Shown: positions 15,002-23,915, counted from the stretch's first letter. The stretch: 64,000 nt of DNA from Sphingomonas sp. AR_OL41 (GCF_029911635.1 NZ_JARYTI010000009.1:86224-150223); one strand, 5' to 3'. Numbers and translations: made by a program. Notes: a model not told the origin generated them from the sequence alone.

Positions 15002-17467
15002 TCAGAACTTGGCGCTGATCTCGGCACCGAAGGTCCGCGGCGTGTTGAAGTTGGCATAATCACCAAGCACCGCAGCATTGGCCGCCGAGCGCCGATAGAT
15101 ATGCGATTCGTTCAACAGGTTGCGGCTCCACACCGACAGGGTGACCTTGTTGTGGTCCGTCACCGCGATATCGGCCAGCGCCAGCCGGCCGTTGACGATG
15201 AAGCTCGAGTCCGCCTTCACACTCTCGGACTGGAAGCTGTAGGCCGCATCGGCATAGTTGGCATCGAGGTGGAAACGAAGCGACGTATCGTTGCCGCCGA
15301 CCGGGATCTCATAGTCAACATAACCCGAAGCGGCGTTGCGCGGCGTATATACGACGAACACCGCGGTCGGCGCATTGAACGTCGGGCCCGGGTTGGGGTT
15401 CAACGTCGTTGGCACGTTGGTGTAGGTGTAGGCGTAGGACGCGCCGAGCGTCAGCCGGTCAACCGGACGCACCGTGAGATCGGCCTCAAAACCCCGGATC
15501 TTGGAAATGCCCGGCGCATTGGCGGTATTCTCCGTGTGCAAATTATAGGTCGGGTTGGGTGTGCCGTTGGCGAGGAACTGCGTCGTATCGACATTGTCGA
15601 AGTCGATCTGGGTGCCTGACCGATCCATGATGTAGCCTGCGAGGTTCAGGCGAACCTTGCGGTCGAGCATGTCCAGCTTCGCGCCGATTTCATACGCCTT
15701 TACCGCTTCCGGGCCGAAGGCTCCAAACGTCGAAGATCGGTCGTTGGCACCACCGGCGCGGAAACCGGTCGAGTATTTGGCGTAGAGGTTGATGCCCTGC
15801 GATGCGTCCCATGCCAGCGTGACCATCGGGTCGAACCGGCTGCGATCATAGTTTAGCACCCACGGTGTCGCCGCGCCCGACACCATATAGAGCGCGCCAT
15901 TGCGCTTGTCCTTGGTGTAACGGCCGCCGACCGTCAGGTGCAGCGTGTCGGCAAAGTCAGGCGAGTAGGTGACCTGGCCGAACGCGGCATAGCTGCGCGC
16001 ACGGGCAAAGCTGGCGCGCTGCAGGAAGCGCGAATTGTAATCCCAACCCTGATTGCCCGACGAGATAGCGCCGAACACCTGCGATGGCAGGATGGTGTAC
16101 GCGGTACCGTCAGCGTTCCACTGGATCGATGTCGGGGTCGCGGCGGATTCACGTGCCTGCTCATAGAAATAATAAAGGCCTGCGACGTAATCGAACTGCG
16201 GGATGCTGCCGACCAGCTGCAACTCCTGGCTGAACTGGCTCTGGTAAAGGTCCGACAAGCTGTAGCGGCTGGTTTTGCCATTGGGCACGAACTGCACACG
16301 CTCCGGGCCGCCCGAATTGTCCCACTGGTTGGTCGAGACTTTCCGCCACGCAGTGATCGAGCGCAGCTCGATCGCCGACGAGATATGATATTTCAGGTTC
16401 GCACTGAAGCCCTGGGTCTCATCGACACTATATTGTTGCGGCACACCGACATCGGCGACGGACTGACGCTCCGGATGCACCCCCACGAGCGGCGCCTTGG
16501 GCGCGATACAGGGGTTATTGACACCGCCTGCGCCATTCGACGTGTTGCACGCCACCCCGCCGTAAAACAACGACGTGCCTAGGGCACCGCCCGGTGCAGT
16601 GTACGTGCCGACGTTCAGGCCTTTCGGATTGTAATTGATCAACTGGCTGTAAAAAGGGGTATTTTCGTCTTTCGCCTTATCGAAGGCAAAGTCGGCTGTG
16701 AAGCCGTCGAACGGAGTCCAGCGTGCCGCGATGCGGCCGCCGACCCGGTTGTAGGCGTTCCAGCCGATCTGGCCGGCCAGTGGATTCTTCACCGTCGGGT
16801 CCTGATGCTGGATCATCGCGTCCGCCTTGATCGCGATATTCGCGAAGCTCGGCAGATTCAAATGCAACTGCCCGTCATAGCTGCCAAAATTGCCGACGCC
16901 CGCCGACATGCGGCCGCCAAACTCACCGGTTGGCGCCTTGGTGACGATGCTGAGCGCGCCGCCCTCGGTATTGCGGCCAAACAGCGTGCCCTGCGGACCG
17001 CGTAGTACTTCAAGTCGCGCCACGTCAAAAAGTGCCGCGTTCAGGCCCTGCGAACGACCGAGATAGACACCGTCGACATAGACACCGACACCGGAATCGC
17101 GCGCAGTCTGGTTCTGGTCGAACGGGACGATGCCGCGAATGCCGACCGTCAGCGCCGACTGCCGCGCCTCGAAGGTCGCGATTCGCAGCGACGGCACACC
17201 GCCATCGGCGAGGTCCATCAGGCTCTGGACATGTCGGTCGGAGATGGTCGCAGAATCCAGAACCGAAATCGCGATCGGCGTCTTTTGCAGGTTCGTCTCA
17301 CGCTTGGTTGCGGTGACGACGACGTCGGAGATCTGTCCTTCGGCCGCCGGTGTTGCTGCCGCTTCCGGCGCTGCGGGCGCATCTTTGGCGAAAACCGGCG
17401 AAGCGATGGCTGAGAAGAGTGCACTGCCCAGCAGCAACCGCAGGCGCAAGCCTGTGTCATAGCGCAT
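15002..17467 (-). CDS. TonB-dependent outer-membrane receptor
   Basis: This is an outer-membrane active transporter of 821 residues. It has a signal peptide (cleavage near VFAKD, about residue 27) and a plug domain beginning ISDVVVTATKRETNLQKTP. The plug motif is VLRGPQGTLFGRNTEGGALS. A 22-strand-type barrel follows and ends in the C-terminal aromatic strand FGAEISAKF. There is no N-terminal STN signalling domain. The ligand is not evident; the plug resembles the broad sphingomonad/caulobacter receptor group. AGAGGG lies 11 nt before the ATG, and a Pho-box-like site lies 61-78 nt upstream of the ATG, suggesting induction by low phosphate. Confidence 0.95.
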   Translation of the reverse strand: MRYDTGLRLRLLLGSALFSAIASPVFAKDAPAAPEAAATPAAEGQISDVVVTATKRETNLQKTPIAISVLDSATISDRHVQSLMDLADGGVPSLRIATFEARQSALTVGIRGIVPFDQNQTARDSGVGVYVDGVYLGRSQGLNAALFDVARLEVLRGPQGTLFGRNTEGGALSIVTKAPTGEFGGRMSAGVGNFGSYDGQLHLNLPSFANIAIKADAMIQHQDPTVKNPLAGQIGWNAYNRVGGRIAARWTPFDGFTADFAFDKAKDENTPFYSQLINYNPKGLNVGTYTAPGGALGTSLFYGGVACNTSNGAGGVNNPCIAPKAPLVGVHPERQSVADVGVPQQYSVDETQGFSANLKYHISSAIELRSITAWRKVSTNQWDNSGGPERVQFVPNGKTSRYSLSDLYQSQFSQELQLVGSIPQFDYVAGLYYFYEQARESAATPTSIQWNADGTAYTILPSQVFGAISSGNQGWDYNSRFLQRASFARARSYAAFGQVTYSPDFADTLHLTVGGRYTKDKRNGALYMVSGAATPWVLNYDRSRFDPMVTLAWDASQGINLYAKYSTGFRAGGANDRSSTFGAFGPEAVKAYEIGAKLDMLDRKVRLNLAGYIMDRSGTQIDFDNVDTTQFLANGTPNPTYNLHTENTANAPGISKIRGFEADLTVRPVDRLTLGASYAYTYTNVPTTLNPNPGPTFNAPTAVFVVYTPRNAASGYVDYEIPVGGNDTSLRFHLDANYADAAYSFQSESVKADSSFIVNGRLALADIAVTDHNKVTLSVWSRNLLNESHIYRRSAANAAVLGDYANFNTPRTFGAEISAKF

Positions 17468-17527
17468 TTAATAATTTCCCTCTTTTCAGGATGGCTTTCC
17501 TGATGGCGGGGCGGTTAGGCGCTGAAA

Positions 17528-17545
17528 AAGACAGTTGGATGACAA
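17528..17545 (-). promoter_or_regulatory. Pho-box-like site upstream of the TonB-dependent receptor
   Basis: On the minus strand TTGTCAT-CCAA-CTGTCTT forms two 7-mers spaced by 4 nt. This is the PhoB operator layout (consensus CTGTCAT, 4 nt, CTGTCAT), with two mismatches in 14 positions. It lies 61-78 nt before the receptor start codon, a usual place for an activator site. The -10 hexamer expected about 10 nt further on (TAACCG) is weak. Confidence 0.55.
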
Positions 17546-17837
17546 CAAGGCCATGTGAAGAATTATTCACAATGGCGCCATGTTGGCGACACCGGACCGC
17601 GGGACCGACACGCGTTGAGATTGCCTGGTCTGCGGAACCGCCTTGCACGAACGGTCCAAAGATCAACACCGTGCAGGTCGTCCCCGTGCAGCACGAGGTC
17701 TCGAATGCCGTTCGACCCGATGGGTGTTCATGAAAAAGAAGCGGATCGCGGAAGCGGATTGGCCGGCCGACGAATCGGCTTGCTAAGCGACACGGCCTGT
17801 CCCAGAGGCCCGCGCGACTCGATAGCGAGGTACCTCG

Positions 17838-18344
17838 ATGCGACATCTGCTCCTTCTTTCGGTCCTGCTCGCGGCCTCCTGCTCGCAGCAACAGCCGGCC
17901 ACGAAAAATGAGACCGTTCCCGCTGCGTCATCATTGAGCACGGCGCCCTCCCCGGCGCGGACGACATCCGCCGACGCGCTGGCGGCGAAACGGACGGCCG
18001 AGCAATATTTCGCGCTCATCGGCGCCAAGAAATATGCCGAGGCGCGGAAAATCTGGGACCATGATGGTGCTGATTCGGGCGGGGATGCTGCCGCGTTGGC
18101 GGCTTCCTACGCCGTTTTCGCGACATATCTCCCGACGGTCGGCGATCCGACCGAGATCAAGACCGTCGGCTCGGAACAATATGTCGCGGTCGCGGTGAAG
18201 GTGAAGGTGAAGGAAAAGCGTTCGGGCCGCACCTATGAGCGCGAAGGCCCGGTGCTGATGCGGCGCCAGATGTCGAGTAACGGAAATGTGGCAACAGCCG
18301 GCCCGTGGCACATCTGGGGCGTTGATATCCGCCGGAAGCACTAG
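17838..18344 (+). CDS. Hypothetical lipoprotein
   Basis: The 168-residue product begins MRHLLLLSVLLAASCSQQQP. The lipobox LAASC at about residue 15 predicts a lipid-anchored protein. The mature part opens with a Ser/Ala/Pro linker, then a helical segment (RTAEQYFALIGAKKYAEARKIW) and a beta-rich part (EQYVAVAVKVKVKEKRSGRTYEREGPVLM). This is reminiscent of small NTF2-like or DUF4878-type lipoproteins, but I do not recognise the family securely. The ribosome-binding site GAGG lies within a 12-nt perfect palindrome (17826-17837) directly before the ATG. It is a single gene, divergent from the TonB receptor. Confidence 0.75.
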   Translation: MRHLLLLSVLLAASCSQQQPATKNETVPAASSLSTAPSPARTTSADALAAKRTAEQYFALIGAKKYAEARKIWDHDGADSGGDAAALAASYAVFATYLPTVGDPTEIKTVGSEQYVAVAVKVKVKEKRSGRTYEREGPVLMRRQMSSNGNVATAGPWHIWGVDIRRKH

Positions 18345-18495
18345 TGAAATGATTGCGACATTCGCGCCGCTCTGGCCGGACCTTGCACGAGCGAATGTGG
18401 GGACCGGACCGTCACGCCCGCGCCTGTTCTCGAAATATCCAGAGTCCTGCCGCGTAAGATGAGTGCAGCGGAATGATTGCATCTTTACTTCATAA

Positions 18496-18513
18496 TTGTG
18501 ACAAAAGCGTCAT
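18496..18513 (+). promoter_or_regulatory. Secondary Pho-box-like site
   Basis: TTGTGAC-AAAA-GCGTCAT repeats the 7+4+7 layout of the stronger site 50 nt downstream, and a third weaker 7-mer (GTGCAAT) follows after another 4 nt. Each unit departs more from the PhoB consensus. It may represent an upstream PhoB binding unit or simply AT-rich promoter DNA. Confidence 0.35.
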
Positions 18514-18562
18514 AAATGTGCAATAAAAACAAGTTTGCGCTAAAAGGCGCTAGGTGACGTAT

Positions 18563-18596
18563 TTGTCATAAAACTATCATGCCCCCCTCCTAGAGA
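18563..18596 (+). promoter_or_regulatory. Pho box with -10 element for the surface lipoprotein gene
   Basis: TTGTCAT-AAAA-CTATCAT (18563-18580) matches the PhoB operator at 12 of 14 consensus positions with the correct 4-nt AT-rich spacer. Exactly 10 nt downstream is TAGAGA (18591-18596), a fair -10 hexamer at the spacing seen in PhoB-dependent promoters. This predicts transcription from about 18603 and an 84-nt leader to the ATG at 18687. Phosphate control is inferred from sequence only. Confidence 0.62.
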
Positions 18597-18686
18597 CTCG
18601 GCACCGGACCCGTTGGCATGAAAGTGCCGTCGCGTGCCTGTGTGACTTTGGTCTGGCGCGTCCAGGCGATCAAAAAAGGGGCGATC

Positions 18687-20372
18687 ATGAAGATTCTTCG
18701 TAATGTGCTGCTGCTCAGCACCTCGGCGCTTGTCCTTGCAGGCTGCGGCGCCAACGACATCGCATCGCCAGGCACGGGCGGTAACATCAGCATCATCAAC
18801 AACCCGTCGCCGACACCCACACCGACTCCGACGCCGACGTCGACCCTGGTGACCGCAGCCAGTGGCTGCCCGACCATCGCCGATTCGCAAGGCCTCTCGG
18901 ACAAGGGCACGATCAGTGGCCCGACCGGCAGCTATCGCGTCTGCGCACTGCCGTCACGTATCGTACGCAGCATCAACCTGCCAAAGCTTGCCGGTCTGGT
19001 CTACCAGCTACCCGGTCGCGTCGATGTCGGCTACGACAATGGCCCGACCCCGCTGTCGGCCGGCAACACCAGGACGGTCGTTCAGCCCGACGGCACCAAC
19101 CTTACCCTGACCGCCGATTCGAACGTCACGCTTACGATCCAGCCCGGCGTGATCATCTACGCCAACACCGGCGTGGCATGGCTCAACGTCAATCGCGGCA
19201 ACAAGATCAACGCGGTCGGTACGTCGAGCGCGCCGATCATCTTCACCAGCCGCGACAACATCCTCGGCCTCAACACCGACTCGTCGTCGGGTCAGTGGGG
19301 CGGCGTGGTGCTTTCGGGCCGCGCGCAGATCACCGATTGCGCCGCGCCGGGCGCGACGCCGGGCACGGCCGCGTGCGAGCGCCAGACCGAAGGCGCGGTC
19401 GACCCTGCGCTCTACGGTGGCGCCAACAACCTCGATAACAGCGGCACGCTGAGCTACGTCCAGATTCGTTATTCGGGCTACATCCTGTCGGCCAACAGCG
19501 AACTCCAGTCGCTGACCACCGAAGGCGTCGGTGAAGGGACGAAGATCGACCATATCCAGTCGTTCAACAGCTCGGACGACGGCGCCGAGTTCTTCGGCGG
19601 CCATGTCGGCATGAAATATTATATTTCGGTCGGCGCGGAGGACGACAATCTCGACACCGATACCGGCGTCAAGGGCAACTTCCAGTACGTCATCGTCGCG
19701 CAGCGCCCGAACAGCGCCGCCGCCGGTACCGATGCGATCATCGAGGCGGATTCGGACAACGGCCTGTATACGCAGTATCCACGTCACAACGTGATCCTGT
19801 CGAACTTCACCTTCATCGATCGCGTCGCCAATACCGGTTCGGATCTTGCCTCGATCCTCATCCGCGGCACCGCCGACTACACGCTGGTCAACGGCGTCAT
19901 GGTCAACCAGGTTTCGAACCCCTGCCTCCGTCTCAGCCAGGCGCAGACTGCATCGGCGACGCAGGATGCCACGATCGACGAGGTCGGCGCGCCGGTCTTC
20001 AAGTCGGTGGTATTCTCGGGTTGCGCGACGCAGAAATATATCGGTTCGAACGGCGTTACCGACGCGCAGGTGCAGGCGATCTTCGGTACGGGCACGAACA
20101 ACAACAACGACGCGTTCACCTCGTCGCTGATCAGCCTGTTCGTCAATGGCGCGAATGAAACAGCGGTACCCGCCTTCGATGCGAGCACGCTCAATGGCTT
20201 CGTGTTCAACGGCATTACCGTCACGCCCGCCGGGTTCTTCGACAAGACGACCTATATCGGCGCGGTCAAGGACGCCACCGACACCTGGTACAAGGGCTGG
20301 ACCTGCAACAGCAGCACGGCTGACTTCGGTACCGGCAATACCGGCGCCTGCACGTCAATCCCGACGACCTGA
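18687..20372 (+). CDS. Large surface-type lipoprotein with beta-helix-like repeats
   Basis: This 561-residue lipoprotein begins MKILRNVLLLSTSALVLAGC (lipobox LAGC), followed by a flexible linker with PTPTPTPTPT. The mature part resembles outer-membrane-associated proteins of proteobacteria and Bacteroidetes that accompany TonB receptors: TIQPGVIIYANTGVAWLNV, KINAVGTSSAPIIFTSR, GQWGGVVLSGRAQITDC and DHIQSFNSSDDGAEFFGG suggest right-handed beta-helix turns, with paired cysteines. AGGGG lies 5 nt before the ATG; an upstream frame from 18618 is rejected. It is followed on the same strand by a TonB-dependent receptor and preceded by a Pho box. It may be a T2SS cargo given the gsp operon nearby, which is inference. 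Specific function is unknown. Confidence 0.85.
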   Translation: MKILRNVLLLSTSALVLAGCGANDIASPGTGGNISIINNPSPTPTPTPTPTSTLVTAASGCPTIADSQGLSDKGTISGPTGSYRVCALPSRIVRSINLPKLAGLVYQLPGRVDVGYDNGPTPLSAGNTRTVVQPDGTNLTLTADSNVTLTIQPGVIIYANTGVAWLNVNRGNKINAVGTSSAPIIFTSRDNILGLNTDSSSGQWGGVVLSGRAQITDCAAPGATPGTAACERQTEGAVDPALYGGANNLDNSGTLSYVQIRYSGYILSANSELQSLTTEGVGEGTKIDHIQSFNSSDDGAEFFGGHVGMKYYISVGAEDDNLDTDTGVKGNFQYVIVAQRPNSAAAGTDAIIEADSDNGLYTQYPRHNVILSNFTFIDRVANTGSDLASILIRGTADYTLVNGVMVNQVSNPCLRLSQAQTASATQDATIDEVGAPVFKSVVFSGCATQKYIGSNGVTDAQVQAIFGTGTNNNNDAFTSSLISLFVNGANETAVPAFDASTLNGFVFNGITVTPAGFFDKTTYIGAVKDATDTWYKGWTCNSSTADFGTGNTGACTSIPTT

Positions 20373-20391
20373 TCGATCGTGAAACGTGGGG

Positions 20392-20428
20392 CCGGGGCGT
20401 TGCTGCAAGAGCGGCGCCCCGGTCTTTT
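20392..20428 (+). terminator. Hairpin terminator between lipoprotein and TonB receptor genes
   Basis: CCGGGGCG (20392-20399) pairs with CGCCCCGG (20415-20422), followed by TCTTTT. It lies 20 nt after the lipoprotein stop and only 24 nt before the receptor ATG. It could end most transcripts after the lipoprotein and allow partial read-through to the receptor, because there is little room for a separate receptor promoter. Confidence 0.7.
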
Positions 20429-20451
20429 CCGTACTTACCTAGGGGGTTGAT

Positions 20452-23208
20452 ATGTCGAGGCCGTTCGAGCTTGCGAGCCTGTTGCTTTTCTCAACGGCGC
20501 TGGTCGCGCCATCGGTCGCGCTGGCACAAGCCGCACCCGCTGCGGGCACGCCGAGCCAGGATGCGTCGCCCGCTGCGCCCCCCGCGACCGGGCAGAGCCA
20601 GGATACGCCGCCTGCCACAACGGAACAGCAGCCACCGGAGCAGACGGACGTCTCCATTCCCGGTGCCAGTGACGTCGTCGTGGTCGGCACGCGCAATCCC
20701 AACATCACGCGTTCGACGCCACAGGTTGTATCGATCCTGTCGAGCGCCGACATCGCACGCACCGGCGAGGGCGATATCGCCGGCGCGCTGGGTCGCGTCA
20801 CCGGGCTGAGCGTCGTCGGCAACGGCTTCGTCTATGTCCGCGGGCTCGGCGACCGATATTCGTCGGCGTTGCTCAACGGCTCGCCGCTCCCGAGCCCCGA
20901 GCCGCTCAAGCGCGTCGTGCCGCTCGACCTGTTTCCAACCAGCGTCATCGCCTCGTCGCTGGTGCAGAAAAGCTATTCGGTCAATTTTCCGGGCGAATTC
21001 GGCGGCGGCGTGATCAACCTCACGACCAAGGCCACGCCAAAGACCCCGTTCCTGTCGTTCGGCGGCAGCATCGGCGCGGATTCGCGGACCACCGGACTGC
21101 TTGGCTATACCTATTATGGCAGTGCCAGCGACTGGACCGGTTTCGATAACGGCCAGCGTAACGTGCCCCCGGCGCTGCAGGCGTTCTTCGACAGCGGCAA
21201 GCGGATCAGCGACCTGACGAGCGCGGCGCAGAACACCGCCGGCGCGACGCCGGGCGAACAGCAGATCATTGCCGCGCAGCTTATCAACGGTCGCAACGCG
21301 GTAATCCAGCGCAACAAGGCACTGCCGCCGAACTGGTCGGCGACGGTGACGGGCGGTAAGTCGTTCCAGATCGGCAGCGACACGACGCTCGGCGTGATCG
21401 CGAATGCCGGTTACAGCAACAAATGGCGTACGCGCGACGTGACGCAGCAGACCGCCAACGCCCAGGACCTGTCATCGACCGATCGCAATTACGAGCGGGT
21501 CATCACCGACGACCATGTCGTGGTGAACGGCTTGCTCGGCCTGTCGCTCGAATTCGGCCGCAACAAGGTGCGCTGGACCAATCTCTACATCCACGACACG
21601 CTCAAACAGGCGCGACTGGGGGTCGGGACCGAGAGCGCCAACAGCCCCGGTGTGACGTTTCAGGACCAGGATACCGCATGGTTCGCGCGCCAGCTGATCG
21701 ACACGCAGCTCGTCGGCGAATTCAAGCTCACGCCCGAGCTCAGCATCGACGTGCGCGGCGGCTATGCCAACTCGCGCCGCGATTCACCGGACGAGCTGAG
21801 CTTCATCTACAGCCGGAGCAATGCCGCCGGCGATCCTTATGGCGCGCTGTACCTCAACACACTCAACGTCGGTCGCAGCGCCGGCAGCGCGACGATCGCT
21901 TTCTCGAAGCTTAACGAGAATCTCTGGTCGGGCGGCGTCGATCTTTCGTACAAGATCATCCCCGAGGTCACCGCGACGATCGGCTATGCCTATGCCGATA
22001 CCAACCGCACGACCGAGCGGCGCTCGTTCCTGTTCCAGGGCAACAGCACTTTCCCGCTCGCCGTCGCCGCGCTTCGGCCCGACCTGCTGCTCGAACCGAC
22101 CGTGATCAAATATTTCGGCATCGGTCTGGTCGACAATGAGGGCGGCAACCCGACCTTCCGCGCGAAGTTGCGCAACCATGCCGGCTATGCGCAGATCCAG
22201 GCCGACATCACTTCGAACCTGAGTATCAATGCGGGCGTTCGCTACGAAACGGCCAAGCAGTCGGTATCGCCAGTGCTCGTCTACACGACGCTGCCGTCGC
22301 TGCCGCCCGCGACCAACCTGCAGCGCAATTACTGGCTGCCGGCAGCGACGATCACCTACAAGCTCAATCAGGACATGCAGCTGCGCATCAGCGCGTCAAA
22401 GACCATCGCGCGCCCGCAGTTCCGCGAGCTCGTCTTCCAGACCTATTATGATCCCGAATCGAACAGCGTCTTCCGCGGCAATCCGCAGCTGACCGACAGC
22501 CAGTTGTACAATGCCGAGGCGCGCTACGAATGGTATTTCGCCCGCGACCAGCGCCTCGCGGTTGCCGGCTTCTACAAGCGCATCGATCACCCGATCGAGA
22601 CCTATGCGAGCTTTGACGGCAACAACGTCTTCACCAGCTTCGCGAACGCGCCGAAAGCGACGCTTTACGGGGGCGAGATCGAAGCACAGAAATATTTCGG
22701 TCTGTCGGGCCTGTCGGACGGCACCTTCTTCAGCGCGCGGCGCGTGCTCGTGGTTGCGAACTACACCTATACCTCATCGAAGATCAAAGTCGGCCCGAAC
22801 GACCCGGTGGCGGCCTACCCGCTATCGGTCACGCTGGCCAACCAACTGTTCAAGGATGGCGGTGCGCTGACCGGCCAGTCGAACCATCTGGTCAATCTCG
22901 AGTTCGGGCTCGAGGAGACGGGCCATTTGTCGCAGCAGACCTTCCTGCTGTCCTATGCCAGCAAGCGCGTCACACGGCGCGGCCCGTCTGGCCAGCCGGA
23001 CATCTACGAAAAGCCCGGCCTTCACCTCGATTTCGTGGCCCGTCAGGGCGTCAAGATCGCCGGGGTGAACACGGAGATGAAGCTCGAAGTGCGCAACATC
23101 ACCGGAACGAAATACCAGGAATATCAGCAGAGTGGTGCCAACACGATCTACTACAATTTGTACAATGTCGGCACGACCGCGACGTTCGGCCTGAGCGTCA
23201 ACTTCTGA
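20452..23208 (+). CDS. TonB-dependent outer-membrane receptor, RGLGDRYSS subgroup
   Basis: The 918-residue protein has a signal peptide (cleavage near ALAQA, about residue 26) and a Pro/Ala/Gln-rich stretch of about 45 residues. The plug contains SDVVVVGTRNPN and VYVRGLGDRYSSALLNG. The barrel ends in the strand TTATFGLSVNF. The RGLGDRYSS plug marks a receptor subgroup of caulobacters, sphingomonads and Bacteroidetes that is often encoded next to a large lipoprotein, as here. AGGGGG lies 7 nt upstream of the ATG. The ligand is unknown. The upstream Pho box makes a phosphorus-containing substrate plausible. Confidence 0.94.
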   Translation: MSRPFELASLLLFSTALVAPSVALAQAAPAAGTPSQDASPAAPPATGQSQDTPPATTEQQPPEQTDVSIPGASDVVVVGTRNPNITRSTPQVVSILSSADIARTGEGDIAGALGRVTGLSVVGNGFVYVRGLGDRYSSALLNGSPLPSPEPLKRVVPLDLFPTSVIASSLVQKSYSVNFPGEFGGGVINLTTKATPKTPFLSFGGSIGADSRTTGLLGYTYYGSASDWTGFDNGQRNVPPALQAFFDSGKRISDLTSAAQNTAGATPGEQQIIAAQLINGRNAVIQRNKALPPNWSATVTGGKSFQIGSDTTLGVIANAGYSNKWRTRDVTQQTANAQDLSSTDRNYERVITDDHVVVNGLLGLSLEFGRNKVRWTNLYIHDTLKQARLGVGTESANSPGVTFQDQDTAWFARQLIDTQLVGEFKLTPELSIDVRGGYANSRRDSPDELSFIYSRSNAAGDPYGALYLNTLNVGRSAGSATIAFSKLNENLWSGGVDLSYKIIPEVTATIGYAYADTNRTTERRSFLFQGNSTFPLAVAALRPDLLLEPTVIKYFGIGLVDNEGGNPTFRAKLRNHAGYAQIQADITSNLSINAGVRYETAKQSVSPVLVYTTLPSLPPATNLQRNYWLPAATITYKLNQDMQLRISASKTIARPQFRELVFQTYYDPESNSVFRGNPQLTDSQLYNAEARYEWYFARDQRLAVAGFYKRIDHPIETYASFDGNNVFTSFANAPKATLYGGEIEAQKYFGLSGLSDGTFFSARRVLVVANYTYTSSKIKVGPNDPVAAYPLSVTLANQLFKDGGALTGQSNHLVNLEFGLEETGHLSQQTFLLSYASKRVTRRGPSGQPDIYEKPGLHLDFVARQGVKIAGVNTEMKLEVRNITGTKYQEYQQSGANTIYYNLYNVGTTATFGLSVNF

Positions 23209-23223
23209 TCGACCCGCGTCGCC

Positions 23224-23246
23224 GGCCCTGGCTCCATGCCGGGGCC
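23224..23246 (+). terminator. Hairpin downstream of the second TonB receptor
   Basis: GGCCCTGGC (23224-23232) pairs with GCCGGGGCC (23238-23246) around a 5-nt loop, with one G-T pair. It lies 16 nt after the receptor stop. No T-run follows, so it may stabilise the 3' end or support factor-dependent termination. Confidence 0.4.
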
Positions 23247-23354
23247 AGCGCGCTTCAGTCTCATAGAGACGGGCGCAGCTCTGCGCCACCATAGCTGCGC
23301 CTTGCCCAAACTCATGATCGATCGGCATCGCAGCGCGCCCGCGCCGCCTGGCAA

Positions 23355-23429
23355 TGGTGGGCGCGACAGGGATTGAACCTGTGACCCCACCCGTGTGAAG
23401 GGTGTGCTCTACCGCTGAGCTACGCGCCC
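23355..23429 (-). tRNA. tRNA-Val (anticodon CAC)
   Basis: The minus strand folds with acceptor GGGCGCG/CGCGCCC and D arm GCTC...GAGC. The anticodon stem is CACCC/GGGTG around the loop TTCACAC (anticodon CAC). The T arm is ACAGG-TTCAATC-CCTGT. The discriminator is A and the CCA is encoded. It lies downstream of hupB on the same strand. Confidence 0.96.
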
Positions 23430-23493
23430 ATCGCCGTGCTGCCCCGTCTCCGGGGCGTATCGCGATGTTGTTGCGGGTTTTCACCAACGCAAC

Positions 23494-23515
23494 GGGGCGG
23501 CGTCGCCGCCGCCCC
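23494..23515 (-). terminator. GC-rich hairpin downstream of hupB
   Basis: GGGGCGGCG (23494-23502) and CGCCGCCCC (23507-23515) form a perfect 9-bp stem with a 4-nt loop, 67 nt after the hupB stop and before tRNA-Val. No strong T-run follows on the minus strand. Termination or 3'-end protection is inferred from position. Confidence 0.45.
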
Positions 23516-23581
23516 TCGTTCAGTCGCCTTAGGACAGGCGGCGAAGACTTGTCCAGCCCCTGCCCGCCGGTCCGTGCAAAT

Positions 23582-23854
23582 TCAGTTGACCGCGTCCTTC
23601 AGGCCCTTGCCGGCCTTGAACTTCGGCTGCGTCGACGCCTTGATCGTCATCGGCTCGCCGGTGCGCGGATTGCGTCCGGTCGAGGCCTTGCGCTTCGACA
23701 CCGAAAAGGTGCCGAACCCGACGAGGCGAACCTCATCACCCTTTTTCAGCGCCGCCGAGATCACATCGAAGACCGCCTCGACTGCCTTGCTGGTGTCACC
23801 CTTGCCCAGCCCGGATACGTCCGCGACCGATGCGATCAATTCCTGTTTGTTCAT
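23582..23854 (-). CDS. hupB: DNA-binding protein HU (beta type)
   Basis: HU is a small histone-like dimer that bends and compacts DNA. The 90-residue product starts MNKQELIASVADVSGLGKGD. It contains the family signature GFGTFSVSKRKASTGRNPRTG, with the Pro at the tip of the DNA-binding arm, and ends in KFKAGKGLKDAVN. The ATG at 23854 matches the universal HU N-terminus; GGGGG lies upstream. It follows lon on the same strand, the common lon-hupB order. Confidence 0.97.
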   Translation of the reverse strand: MNKQELIASVADVSGLGKGDTSKAVEAVFDVISAALKKGDEVRLVGFGTFSVSKRKASTGRNPRTGEPMTIKASTQPKFKAGKGLKDAVN

Positions 23855-23915
23855 GCCTTCAGACCCCCGTGTAACGAAACTGCTCGAATGAGTCGCGGCG
23901 CTAGGCCGAACCTCC

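Noticed and set aside
17457..17891. Minus-strand frame covering the upstream region of the first TonB receptor
   Set aside because: It would cover the Pho box and the divergent lipoprotein start, and its sequence is unlike any protein.
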